From contig NZ_JADNLK010000018.1 in assembly GCF_015555905.1 (NCBI RefSeq), positions 1-57,660 on the forward strand: 57,660 nt of DNA. Reading direction: 5' to 3'. Shown here in pieces: positions 50,129 to 57,660 of the stretch. Position 1 is the stretch's first letter, and every line of letters begins with the position of its first letter. The DNA comes from Clostridium sp. D43t1_170807_H7. Its GTDB lineage: Bacteria > Bacillota > Clostridia > Clostridiales > Clostridiaceae. Under the pieces are notes generated by a model. The model saw nothing but the letters and a program-made list of their open reading frames with translations. It ran no database searches and was not told the DNA's origin. A program made the translations under genes and the position numbers.

Positions 50129-51361
50129 ATGTTAATTAAATTTTTAGTAATACTAATTAGCTTAATATTAATAGGAATATTAGCTAATTATAGTGGAAAA
50201 TTAGTAGAACTTATAAAATTACCTTCTCTTATAGGTATGATTTTACTTGGAATGATTGTAGGACCATCATTTTTAAATCTTGTACCACAATCAACTTTGA
50301 CTATCTCTCCCTATATCAAGGATATTGCCTTAGTAACAGTATTATTTATAGGTGGACTAGGAATAAGTATAAATCAAATGAAACAAATAGGTAGACCTGC
50401 TATTTTATTAAGTATAATACCTGCAACCCTAGAAGGCTTAACAATTGCCTTTTTATCAATGATATTTCTTAATTTTACTTTTGTACAAGGTGCAATCCTA
50501 GGATTCATAATAGCTGCTGTAAGCCCAGCTGTTTTAGTACCATCAATGGTTGATTTAATTAAAAGAAAAATCGGACAAGATAAAGCAATTCCTCAAATGC
50601 TTTTAGTTGGTGCTTCTGCAGATGATACTGTTGCAATTACTTTGTTTACAACTTTTTTAGGAATTTATATGTCTAGTAATAATGGGCAATCTATTTCTAT
50701 TGCTAGTGAACTTTTTTCAATTCCTATTACTATTTTTACTAGTATTTTTATAGGCTGGCTACTTGCATTTTTAACTAAAAAATTATTAAAATCTATTAAA
50801 ATTAATACTTTAAGGGTTATTCTTACATTTATAATTTGTTTATTAATTAGATTAGTAGAAAACACTTTTCATTTAGAAATATTTAATTCTTTATTAACTA
50901 TAATGATTTATGGATTTTTCTTAAGAGCCTTTTTAAATGATTTAGCCCTTAAAATTCAAGATGGAATAAATGTTGTTTGGAAGTATGGGAAAATTTATTT
51001 ATTTGCCTTTGTTGGAATGGCTATTAATCCATCTCTTGTTGGAGAATATTTATGGATAGGAATATTAATGCTTATTATATCTTTAACTATTAGATCAATA
51101 GGTGTTGCTATTTCTTTAATTGGAACTGACTTATCTTTTAAAGAAAGAATTTTTTGTATTATAGCTTACTTACCTAAAGCAACTGTTCAATCTGCTAAAG
51201 CTGGTATTCCTCTTCAAATGGGTGTTGCTGGTGGTGAAGTAATGCAAGCTATTGCTATTTTAAGTGTATTAATCACTGCCCCTATTGGAGCTATTGGCAT
51301 TAAACTTTCATCACCTAGATTGTTAAATCAAGAAAACACCAAAGAAGATATGGCTATATAA
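50129..51361 (+). CDS. Cation/proton antiporter (CPA2-like) under a fluoride riboswitch
   Basis: 410 residues, about 12 transmembrane helices. ELIKLPSLIGMILLGMIVGP is typical of the family N-terminus. AVSPAVLVPSMVDL and GASADDTVAI carry the conserved aspartate pair found in electrogenic antiporters. A late TVQSAKAGIPLQMG segment follows. Antiporters of this kind are known members of fluoride-riboswitch regulons. It might export fluoride-linked protons or correct ion balance during fluoride stress. AGGAGG at 50116-50121. Divergent from the CLC gene. Confidence 0.85.
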   Translation: MLIKFLVILISLILIGILANYSGKLVELIKLPSLIGMILLGMIVGPSFLNLVPQSTLTISPYIKDIALVTVLFIGGLGISINQMKQIGRPAILLSIIPATLEGLTIAFLSMIFLNFTFVQGAILGFIIAAVSPAVLVPSMVDLIKRKIGQDKAIPQMLLVGASADDTVAITLFTTFLGIYMSSNNGQSISIASELFSIPITIFTSIFIGWLLAFLTKKLLKSIKINTLRVILTFIICLLIRLVENTFHLEIFNSLLTIMIYGFFLRAFLNDLALKIQDGINVVWKYGKIYLFAFVGMAINPSLVGEYLWIGILMLIISLTIRSIGVAISLIGTDLSFKERIFCIIAYLPKATVQSAKAGIPLQMGVAGGEVMQAIAILSVLITAPIGAIGIKLSSPRLLNQENTKEDMAI

Positions 51362-51367
51362 CCAATC

Positions 51368-51408
51368 AAAAAAAGAACTGATATTTAATTTAACATCAGT
51401 TCTTTTTT
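51368..51408. terminator. Bidirectional terminator
   Basis: Perfect stem AAAAAAAGAACTGAT / ATCAGTTCTTTTTTT between the convergent antiporter gene and copZ. Confidence 0.92.
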
Positions 51409-51410
51409 TG

Positions 51411-51620
51411 CTATATATTTTCTATTTTGATTACATCATATCCCATGTCTTCAACTTTTTCTTTTATTGAATCATCTGATTCATTTGTTTCTACAACTGC
51501 ATACTTTCCTTCTAAATTAACTTCAATTCCTGTTGCATCATTTAATTCTTCTAAAGCTTCAGTAACATGAGCAACACAGTTTTTACAACTCATTCCTTCA
51601 ATTAATATTTTCTTTTTCAT
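51411..51620 (-). CDS. copZ: Copper chaperone CopZ (HMA domain)
   Basis: 69 residues, one heavy-metal-associated domain. Metal site GMSCKNC at residues 9-15, then VTEALEELN and an acidic C-terminal half ending DMGYDVIKIENI. It delivers Cu+ to the ATPase encoded 66 bases upstream. AGGAGA precedes the ATG. Confidence 0.9.
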   Translation of the reverse strand: MKKKILIEGMSCKNCVAHVTEALEELNDATGIEVNLEGKYAVVETNESDDSIKEKVEDMGYDVIKIENI

Positions 51621-51686
51621 AAAATCTCCTCACTTTCATCCTCTTTAAGATATCTTTATTTTAATATTATTAATAACTATTTATAC

Positions 51687-53915
51687 TTATTTATTTGGAT
51701 CAAAACTTCTTAATCTTAATGCATTTGCTAAAACTGAAACTGAACTTAAGCTCATTGCAGCTGCACCTATCATTGGATTTAATAATGGTCCTCCAAATAT
51801 ATGAAGTACTCCCATAGCTACTGGAATACCTAAAACATTATATCCAAATGCCCAGAATAAATTTTGTTTTATATTTCTAATAGTTGCTTTACTTAATTTA
51901 ATAGCTGTGGCAACATCTCTTAAATCACCTTTCATAAGTACTATATTAGCTGATTCAATAGCTACGTCAGTACCTGTTCCAATTGCAATACCAATATCAG
52001 CTTGTGCTAATGCTGGAGCATCATTTATTCCATCCCCAACCATAGCAACCTTACTACCCTTTTCTTGAAGTTTTTTAACTTCATTTGCTTTATCTTCAGG
52101 TAATACCTCTGCAAGAACAATGTCAATTCCAACTTGCTTTGCAATAGCATGCGCTGTTTTCTTATTATCTCCGGTAATCATAGCAACCTTAATTCCCATC
52201 TTATGAAGATTTTCAATTGCTTCTTTACTACTTGGCTTAACTGTATCTGCAACTGCAATAATACCTTCTAACTTATTATTTATTGCAATATACATAGGTG
52301 TTTTACCCTCATTTGCTAATTTATCTGACTTAACACCTAATTCTCCAACTTCAATAGAGTTTTCACTCATTAATTTTTTATTTCCAAGTAAAATAGTCTT
52401 ACCTTCTATTTCAACTTGAATACCATGACCAGGAATAGCTTTAAAATTAGATATTTCTTTAAACTTAATATTTCTTTCCTCTGCACCTTTTACTATTGCT
52501 TCACCTAAAGGATGTTCAGAACCTTTTTCACTACTTGCCGCTATAGATAATAATTCATTTTCTGATATTGTAGTAGTAATAATATCTGTTACTACTGGTT
52601 TACCTTCAGTAATAGTACCCGTCTTATCAAATACAATAGTATCAATTTTATGGGTAATTTCTAGAGCCTCTCCACCCTTAATTAATACTCCATATTCTGC
52701 TCCTTTTCCTGTTCCAACCATAATTGCTGTAGGTGTTGCTAATCCTAAAGCGCATGGACAAGCTATAACTAAAACTGAAATAAATATTGTTAATGCAAAT
52801 ACTCCATTTTCACCTGCAATTATCCATCCTATACTAGCAAGTATTGCAAGGACAATTACTATTGGGACAAAATATGATGCAATAATATCTGCCATTTTTG
52901 CAATTGGAGCTTTTGATCCTTGAGCATCTTCAACTAATTTAATAATTTGAGATAATGCAGTATCTTTACCAACCTTAGTAGCTTTATATTTAATAAATCC
53001 TGTTTTATTAATACTAGCTCCTATTACCTTACTTCCAACTGTTTTTTCAACTGGGATACTTTCACCTGTAAGCATAGCTTCATCGATTGCAGTAGCCCCT
53101 TCTATAACTTCACCATCAACTGGTAATTTTTCACCTGGTTTAACTATAATTATATCTCCAACAATAACTTCATCTATAGGAATACCTAACTCTTTTCCAT
53201 CTCTTACAATAGTAGCTGTCTTTGGTGCTAATCCCATAAGCTTTTTAATTGCTTGAGATGTTTTTCCCTTAGAAATTGCTTCTAAATATTTACCTAAAGT
53301 TATTAAAGCAAGTATTGTAACAGCTGCTTCATAATATAAACTCATAGCATAAGAACCATCACCTGTATAAATTTTATATGTTCCATATAAACTATAAATA
53401 AAGGCTGCACTTGTTCCTATTGCAATTAAAGAATCCATATTAGGACTTAATTTAAATAAATTTTTATATCCAATATAATAAAATTTATATCCAATTATCA
53501 TAACTGGTATTGTTAAAACTAATTGAATTATAGCAAAGTTAAGTGGGTTCATCATTGGATCAATAATCTTAGGTAACGGCATACCAACCATATGTCCCAT
53601 TGTTATTGTTAAAAGTGGTACTGCAAATATTAATGATAATATTAACCTCCTCAATAGCTTTCCTTTTTCATCTAATTTCTTTCTCTTTTCTTCTACTTTC
53701 TGCTCATCTTCTCTTATTAATTTATATCCAGCTTTCTCAACCTTTGCTTTTATATCTCCAAAATTTATAGCATCTGCATCATAGCTTACTGAAAGTTTTT
53801 CTGTTGCAAAATTAACATTCGCCTCTTTAACGCCATCCATTTTGCTAACTACTTTTTCAATTCTGTTAGCACAAGCAGAACATGTCATACCACTTATTTT
53901 AAATTTACTATTCAC
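51687..53915 (-). CDS. copA: Cu+-exporting P1B-ATPase
   Basis: 742 residues. A single N-terminal HMA domain ([12 protein letters not shown], residues 9-20). Actuator TGES, transmembrane CPC in [39 protein letters not shown] (HP motif), and [23 protein letters not shown]-terminal [21 protein letters not shown] holds the M-x2-S-S-x motif of Cu+ (P1B-1) pumps. The start is GTG at 53915 after GGGAGTG. First gene of an operon with copZ. No csoR gene in the window, though a CsoR-like operator lies upstream. Confidence 0.95.
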   Translation of the reverse strand: MNSKFKISGMTCSACANRIEKVVSKMDGVKEANVNFATEKLSVSYDADAINFGDIKAKVEKAGYKLIREDEQKVEEKRKKLDEKGKLLRRLILSLIFAVPLLTITMGHMVGMPLPKIIDPMMNPLNFAIIQLVLTIPVMIIGYKFYYIGYKNLFKLSPNMDSLIAIGTSAAFIYSLYGTYKIYTGDGSYAMSLYYEAAVTILALITLGKYLEAISKGKTSQAIKKLMGLAPKTATIVRDGKELGIPIDEVIVGDIIIVKPGEKLPVDGEVIEGATAIDEAMLTGESIPVEKTVGSKVIGASINKTGFIKYKATKVGKDTALSQIIKLVEDAQGSKAPIAKMADIIASYFVPIVIVLAILASIGWIIAGENGVFALTIFISVLVIACPCALGLATPTAIMVGTGKGAEYGVLIKGGEALEITHKIDTIVFDKTGTITEGKPVVTDIITTTISENELLSIAASSEKGSEHPLGEAIVKGAEERNIKFKEISNFKAIPGHGIQVEIEGKTILLGNKKLMSENSIEVGELGVKSDKLANEGKTPMYIAINNKLEGIIAVADTVKPSSKEAIENLHKMGIKVAMITGDNKKTAHAIAKQVGIDIVLAEVLPEDKANEVKKLQEKGSKVAMVGDGINDAPALAQADIGIAIGTGTDVAIESANIVLMKGDLRDVATAIKLSKATIRNIKQNLFWAFGYNVLGIPVAMGVLHIFGGPLLNPMIGAAAMSLSSVSVLANALRLRSFDPNK

Positions 53916-53973
53916 CTATATCACTCCCTTAAATAAAAGTATTTATTTAAATTATTATTCTCCTTTATTACAC

Positions 53974-53990
53974 CCCCACCTAGGGTGGGG
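53974..53990 (-). promoter_or_regulatory. CsoR-like copper operator
   Basis: G/C-rich inverted repeat CCCCACC-TAG-GGTGGGG in an otherwise AT-rich region, directly after the copA -10 box. The form (C-run, short AT centre, G-run) resembles known CsoR operators. Confidence 0.7.
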
Positions 53991-54000
53991 TTATAAGCTT

Positions 54001-54028
54001 ATTATATTCCTTTTTTTATTATTTGCAA
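54001..54028 (-). promoter_or_regulatory. copA promoter
   Basis: TTGCAA (54023-54028) and TATAAT (54001-54006) on the minus strand, spacer 16, just upstream of the operator. Confidence 0.7.
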
Positions 54029-54165
54029 TAGCTTTTTTATTATTTAATGATATTATTTATCAATTAAAATATTTATTTTAATTGCTTATCATAAGTATTT
54101 ATTTTTTACATATATATTTATTAAGAAATTATTGTAAACGTTTTATTAATTTAGGAGGACTTTTT

Positions 54166-55599
54166 ATGATCAGTTTCTTTGTTTGTCTAGCTATATTGAT
54201 AATAGGTTATTGTCTATATAGCAAACTTGTTGAAAAAATCTTTGGGCCAGAGTTTGACAGAAAGACACCTGCATTAGTCCACCCAGATGGAGTTGACTAT
54301 ATGCCAATGAAACCCTGGAGGTCATTCTTAGTACAACTTCTTAATATTGCAGGACTTGGTCCAATATTTGGTGCATTATCAGGAGCTATCTGGGGGCCAT
54401 CAGTATACCTTTGGATTGTTTTTGGTACACTTCTTGCTGGTGGTGTTCATGATTTTCTAAGTGGTATGCTATCAGTTAGAAATGACGGAGCAAGTATTTC
54501 TGAAATTGTTGGTATTTACTTAGGTAAAGTAATGAAAAATGTAATGAGAGTATTTTCAGTTATTCTTCTTGTTATGGTTGGCGTTGTATTTATGGTTGGC
54601 CCCGCTGGTTTATTAGCAAAACTTACACCTAATTTTATGAATGTAACCTTCTGGACAATTGTTGTATTAATTTATTATTTCCTTGCTACTTTATTACCTA
54701 TTGATAAGATTATCGGAAAACTATATCCTATTTTCGGTATATGCTTAATTGTTATGGCTGTAGGTATTGCAGGTGCAACAATATTAAATAATGGTACTAA
54801 TCCAATGATGGAAATTACACTTGAAAATCTTCACCCTGATGGTGCTCCAATTTGGCCATTAATGTTTATTACAGTAGCATGTGGTGCTATTTCAGGTTTC
54901 CATGCGACACAATCACCTATTATATCAAGATGTATAGAAACTGAAAAAGATGGTAGAAAAATATTTTATGGTGCTATGGTTGCAGAAGGAATAATTGCTC
55001 TAATATGGGCATCTGCTGGTATTGCTTTCTATAAAGGAACTGGTGGATTGCTTGCTGCAGGTGGAGGTAATTCTTCAACTGTATATGATATGTCAATTGG
55101 CCTTTTAGGTAAAGTTGGTGGAGTTCTTGCTATGATTGGTGTTATTGTATGCCCTATTACTTCAGGGGATACAGCCTTTAGAAGTGCAAGACTTACAATA
55201 TCAGATTGGTTTAAAATTGATCAAACTAAAATTCCTAAGAGATTAATGCTTGCTATTCCTCTACTTGGAATTGGATATTTAATTTCACTTATAGACTATT
55301 CAGTTGTTTGGAGGTATTTCTCATGGTCAAACCAAACACTAGCTATGATAGTTCTTTGGGCAGGTTCTGTATATCTTGCTAAATATGCTAAGATAAATAA
55401 ACCAATTTCATCATTAATTGCAGTAGTTCCTGCAACCTTTATGTCAGCAGTAAGTTGTACCTATATTTTATATGCACAAGAAGGCTTTAGACTTACAACA
55501 ACAATTGCATATCCTGTAGGTATAATTTTTGCAGTTATATGTTTATGCTTATTCTTATTCCGTACATTTATACCAGCTATAAAAGCTAAAGCTAATTAA
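54166..55599 (+). CDS. cstA: CstA-family carbon starvation / pyruvate or peptide transporter
   Basis: 477 residues with many transmembrane segments, the short Gram-positive form of CstA. Family segments: FGPEFDRKTPALVHPDGVDY, PWRSFLVQLLNIAGLGPI, GGVHDFLSGMLSVRNDG, SGFHATQSPIISRC and GDTAFRSARLTISDW. AGGAGG lies 8 bases ahead of the ATG at 54166. CstA members are reported as pyruvate or peptide importers; the substrate here is open. Divergent from copA with 250 bases between. Confidence 0.92.
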   Translation: MISFFVCLAILIIGYCLYSKLVEKIFGPEFDRKTPALVHPDGVDYMPMKPWRSFLVQLLNIAGLGPIFGALSGAIWGPSVYLWIVFGTLLAGGVHDFLSGMLSVRNDGASISEIVGIYLGKVMKNVMRVFSVILLVMVGVVFMVGPAGLLAKLTPNFMNVTFWTIVVLIYYFLATLLPIDKIIGKLYPIFGICLIVMAVGIAGATILNNGTNPMMEITLENLHPDGAPIWPLMFITVACGAISGFHATQSPIISRCIETEKDGRKIFYGAMVAEGIIALIWASAGIAFYKGTGGLLAAGGGNSSTVYDMSIGLLGKVGGVLAMIGVIVCPITSGDTAFRSARLTISDWFKIDQTKIPKRLMLAIPLLGIGYLISLIDYSVVWRYFSWSNQTLAMIVLWAGSVYLAKYAKINKPISSLIAVVPATFMSAVSCTYILYAQEGFRLTTTIAYPVGIIFAVICLCLFLFRTFIPAIKAKAN

Positions 55600-55618
55600 A
55601 AATTAATAGTCTAAAAAA

Positions 55619-55665
55619 TAAAAGTACTAAATTGAATTTAATATAAAACTCAATTTGGTACTTTT
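55619..55665. terminator. Terminator of cstA (bidirectional)
   Basis: Stem AAAAGTACTAAATTGA / TCAATTTGGTACTTTT (one G-T pair), 14-base loop. The left half recurs as a near-identical direct repeat at 56643-56666. Confidence 0.85.
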
Positions 55666-55730
55666 AACTTTTCATTAAATAATCTTATTTTCTTAAAATA
55701 AAAAACCATAGATTTCTCTATTACTCAACA

Positions 55731-56537
55731 CTATTTCTTTTCTTCATATTCTTTTCTAAGCAGCTTTACTTCTTCTAATGATAAATCACACTTTTTTGCA
55801 ATCATTTCATCGTTTAGAATATCCATTAAATTTTTAGCTATTTCTTTTTGCTTTTCTATTTGACCTTCATTAAATATCTTTTGCCCTAATGGTGACATAC
55901 GTATCTTCCTCCCTAATTCATCACTAATTTCAACATTAAATTTTAATGCCAATGATAATAAAATAGTTTGACATTGAATTTTCAATTCTTTATCACTAAT
56001 ATCTGTACTTAATTCTAGTGCAGATTCTATTACTTTATCTTTACTTGTTTCACTATCCATTAATGGAGTAAATTCTAACCATGCAATATCAGTTAATGTA
56101 AGTTCTTTTCCTGAGACTAACTTTTCTTTTACATCATTCAAAATCTTATCTGCTGAGAAATTACCCATATAAATTGGATTAAATTTATATTTAACAGACC
56201 CATAATCCAGTTCATTATTTACCTTTAAAATATCATTTGTATATATTACATATGTTTCAATAGGCTTTTTGTATTGAGAAATTAAATGAGCATCATATAA
56301 TTGAAATCTATATATATCATCATTTTTCTTTGTACTTTGGAATTCAAAATGTATAAGTTTTTCATTATCAACTTCATATATAAAATCAACAGAAAGCCTA
56401 TCTAATTGTATTTCTTTTATATCTCCCCTTAGCGGTCTAAAATTAGTACCTTTTATTCCAAAAATATCTTTAAGACCACTTAATTGTTTAACAAAAGCCT
56501 GAGAAAATACAGTATCTTCTATCTTTAATTTATCCAT
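55731..56537 (-). CDS. Rpn-family recombination-promoting nuclease
   Basis: 268 residues. The PD-(D/E)xK core is visible: the aspartate in RLSVDFIYEVDN and the E-x-Q pair in HFEFQST, as in Rpn/transposase_31 proteins. RFQLYDAHLISQYKKPIETYVIY follows. The C-terminus has a helix-turn-helix-like end, MIAKKCDLSLEEVKLLRKEYEEK, frequent in this group. Such proteins nick DNA and stimulate recA-independent recombination; many are orphan or phage-defence associated. It lies between cstA and a truncated restriction gene and is flanked by a 24-base direct repeat. Confidence 0.8.
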   Translation of the reverse strand: MDKLKIEDTVFSQAFVKQLSGLKDIFGIKGTNFRPLRGDIKEIQLDRLSVDFIYEVDNEKLIHFEFQSTKKNDDIYRFQLYDAHLISQYKKPIETYVIYTNDILKVNNELDYGSVKYKFNPIYMGNFSADKILNDVKEKLVSGKELTLTDIAWLEFTPLMDSETSKDKVIESALELSTDISDKELKIQCQTILLSLALKFNVEISDELGRKIRMSPLGQKIFNEGQIEKQKEIAKNLMDILNDEMIAKKCDLSLEEVKLLRKEYEEKK

Positions 56538-56641
56538 ATCAACTTTCCTTTACTATATATTTAATTATATCAAAATTAAAATTAGTCTTTCAAATATATT
56601 ATCTTAATTATATACCATAAACCAATTAATAATCCTAAAAA

Positions 56642-57511
56642 CTAAAAGTACCAAATTGAATTAAATTGTTTTTCTAAACAATCAGCATATAACTTTGCTT
56701 GTTGTTGCCCTATTTTAGGGTCCTTGCTACTTCTTTTAGCTTCAACTACAGCTAAAGGTTTTCCATTAGCTCCATATAAAACATAATCCACAAAACCTAT
56801 TTTAGAATCATTTGGCATTCCTGAAACTTCTACTTCTTCTCCAATATCCTTATTAAACTCCCATCCAGCAAGCTTAAGTTCAATATCTATATATCTTTTT
56901 CTAGTTTCAAATTCACTTATTTCATCTACATTGAAATCATAGTTTTTAGAATTAGATTTTCTCTTTTCTGTAAGTTCTTTTCTTAGCTCTTCATTTTGCT
57001 TTCTTATTTCTTCAAGTTTCTTATCCTTAGAACTTAATTTATCATAAAGATCTTTAAGCTCTTCTGGTCTAGTTCTTTTATCTTCGCCATACATTAATAA
57101 TTCTTCATTAAAAGGCTCTGCTTTATAATCACCATAACAGTAATCAATCCAAGCTACAAATTCATGAAGGTTATGAAGAGCAAGTACAGCTTCTTCTCTT
57201 TTAATATTTGCATTAGTATGAACAGCAACATTACCAAGCTTAACTATATATTTAATAAGTGGTAATAACTTAGAATCTATTGTTTCAATAAAATTATTAT
57301 CATGTATTAAACTTGATAAATTATCTTGGTAAGGGAAATAAAGACTTTCATCAAAACTATAAACCCATTTAACTGCAAGCTCTAATGCTCTTCTTGTAAG
57401 AATTGCAGTAGTTGCAGGACTGACTAAAATACTTTTTTCTGCTTCAACACAAGCATTATAAAAACTTTTAAATATATCATTATCTTTTAAAAAGCTAAAA
57501 TTTCCACTCAT
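56642..57511 (-). CDS. Truncated type I restriction R-subunit relative (DUF4145 plus HsdR N-domain)
   Basis: 289 residues. An N-terminal DUF4145-like helical domain (ACVEAEKSILVSPATTAILTRR to about 130). A charged coiled coil (150-190, KDKKLEEIRKQNEELRKELTEKR). Then the nuclease domain start of HsdR: AGWEFNK, IGFVDYVLYGANGKPLAVVEAKRSS with the D...ExK active-site residues, and GQQQAKLYADCLEKQFN. Family members continue with RRPIIFYTNG-like sequence and a DEAD helicase of hundreds of residues. Here the protein ends after QFNSIWYF. It therefore lacks the motor and should not translocate DNA. GGGGG lies upstream of the ATG. Confidence 0.8.
   Translation of the reverse strand: MSGNFSFLKDNDIFKSFYNACVEAEKSILVSPATTAILTRRALELAVKWVYSFDESLYFPYQDNLSSLIHDNNFIETIDSKLLPLIKYIVKLGNVAVHTNANIKREEAVLALHNLHEFVAWIDYCYGDYKAEPFNEELLMYGEDKRTRPEELKDLYDKLSSKDKKLEEIRKQNEELRKELTEKRKSNSKNYDFNVDEISEFETRKRYIDIELKLAGWEFNKDIGEEVEVSGMPNDSKIGFVDYVLYGANGKPLAVVEAKRSSKDPKIGQQQAKLYADCLEKQFNSIWYF
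56643..56666. repeat. 24-base direct repeat (second copy of 55619-55642)
   Basis: The two plus-strand copies, 55619-55642 and 56643-56666, match at 22 of 24 positions and flank the Rpn gene. This copy encodes the abrupt C-terminus of the truncated restriction gene. Confidence 0.75.
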
Positions 57512-57587
57512 GCTTATTCCCCCAATTTTCTAAACATTGATTTAGTTTGATTATATCATGGTTTTAATATTTTTATGTATTAAAATG

Positions 57588-57636
57588 GAGCTGTCGCAAT
57601 AGAGGGTAAAAAAATCCGCTAGCGATAGCTCTTTTT
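57588..57636 (+). terminator. Hairpin at the window end
   Basis: GAGCTGTCGC / GCGATAGCTC (one mismatched or G-T position) with a 24-base spacer and five Ts on the plus strand. It may terminate a plus-strand unit. The GAGCTGTCGCAA sequence also resembles insertion-sequence ends, which cannot be tested here because the window ends. Confidence 0.45.
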
Positions 57637-57660
57637 CTATATTTTCAAAAAAATAATTGT

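Overview
The window is AT-rich (roughly 70% A+T) and carries the saccharobutyrate gene set crt-bcd-etfB-etfA-hbd next to rex, a ferredoxin-like [FeFe]-hydrogenase, HrcA/CIRCE-controlled groESL and strong AGGAGG ribosome sites. This is typical of Clostridium sensu stricto (cluster I). Species cannot be fixed from the sequence. Nearly all genes lie on the minus strand. Exceptions are an unknown 549-residue protein, a small membrane protein, a cation antiporter and cstA.

Layout. 0-2.4 kb: tRNA-Gly (cut by the window edge), tRNA-Pro, a metallophosphoesterase, rdgB and rph. 2.4-6.2 kb: unknown protein, an orphan family-5 solute-binding protein, and a small membrane protein with a structured leader. 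6.3-16 kb: ligA, pcrA, a candidate small RNA, an rsuA-type pseudouridine synthase, a seven-repeat protein, a UPF0178 gene and pgi. 16-24.6 kb: two membrane/surface proteins, guaA, guaB behind a guanine riboswitch, a prepilin peptidase and groEL/groES. 24.8-30 kb: hydrogenase-like protein, M28 peptidase lipoprotein, ogg, a C_GCAxxG protein and a PH-domain protein. 30-36 kb: the butyryl-CoA operon with an 18-bp Rex site in its leader, and rex upstream.

36-54 kb is an ion-homeostasis block. It holds a CadC/SmtB-type repressor with a Zn/Cd P1B-ATPase, a P2-type ATPase behind a Mn2+ (yybP-ykoY) riboswitch, a broken mgtE, xpt behind a guanine riboswitch, an L,D-transpeptidase, PAP2 and DedA, a CLC-family protein divergent from an antiporter that carries a fluoride (crcB) riboswitch, and copZ/copA behind a CsoR-like operator. 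54-57.6 kb: cstA, an Rpn-family nuclease and a truncated type I restriction R-subunit relative.

The most interesting unexplained element is at 36347-36488, between the Zn/Cd ATPase and rex. It has its own near-consensus promoter, several helices, and a closing helix whose 3' strand is also the 5' arm of a 16-bp intrinsic terminator. That is riboswitch architecture, but I do not recognise the class. Other candidates are two possible small RNAs (10931-11020 minus, 42405-42465 plus), an unassigned leader at 5793-5937, and a Rex operator that falls inside an in-frame N-terminal extension of crt.
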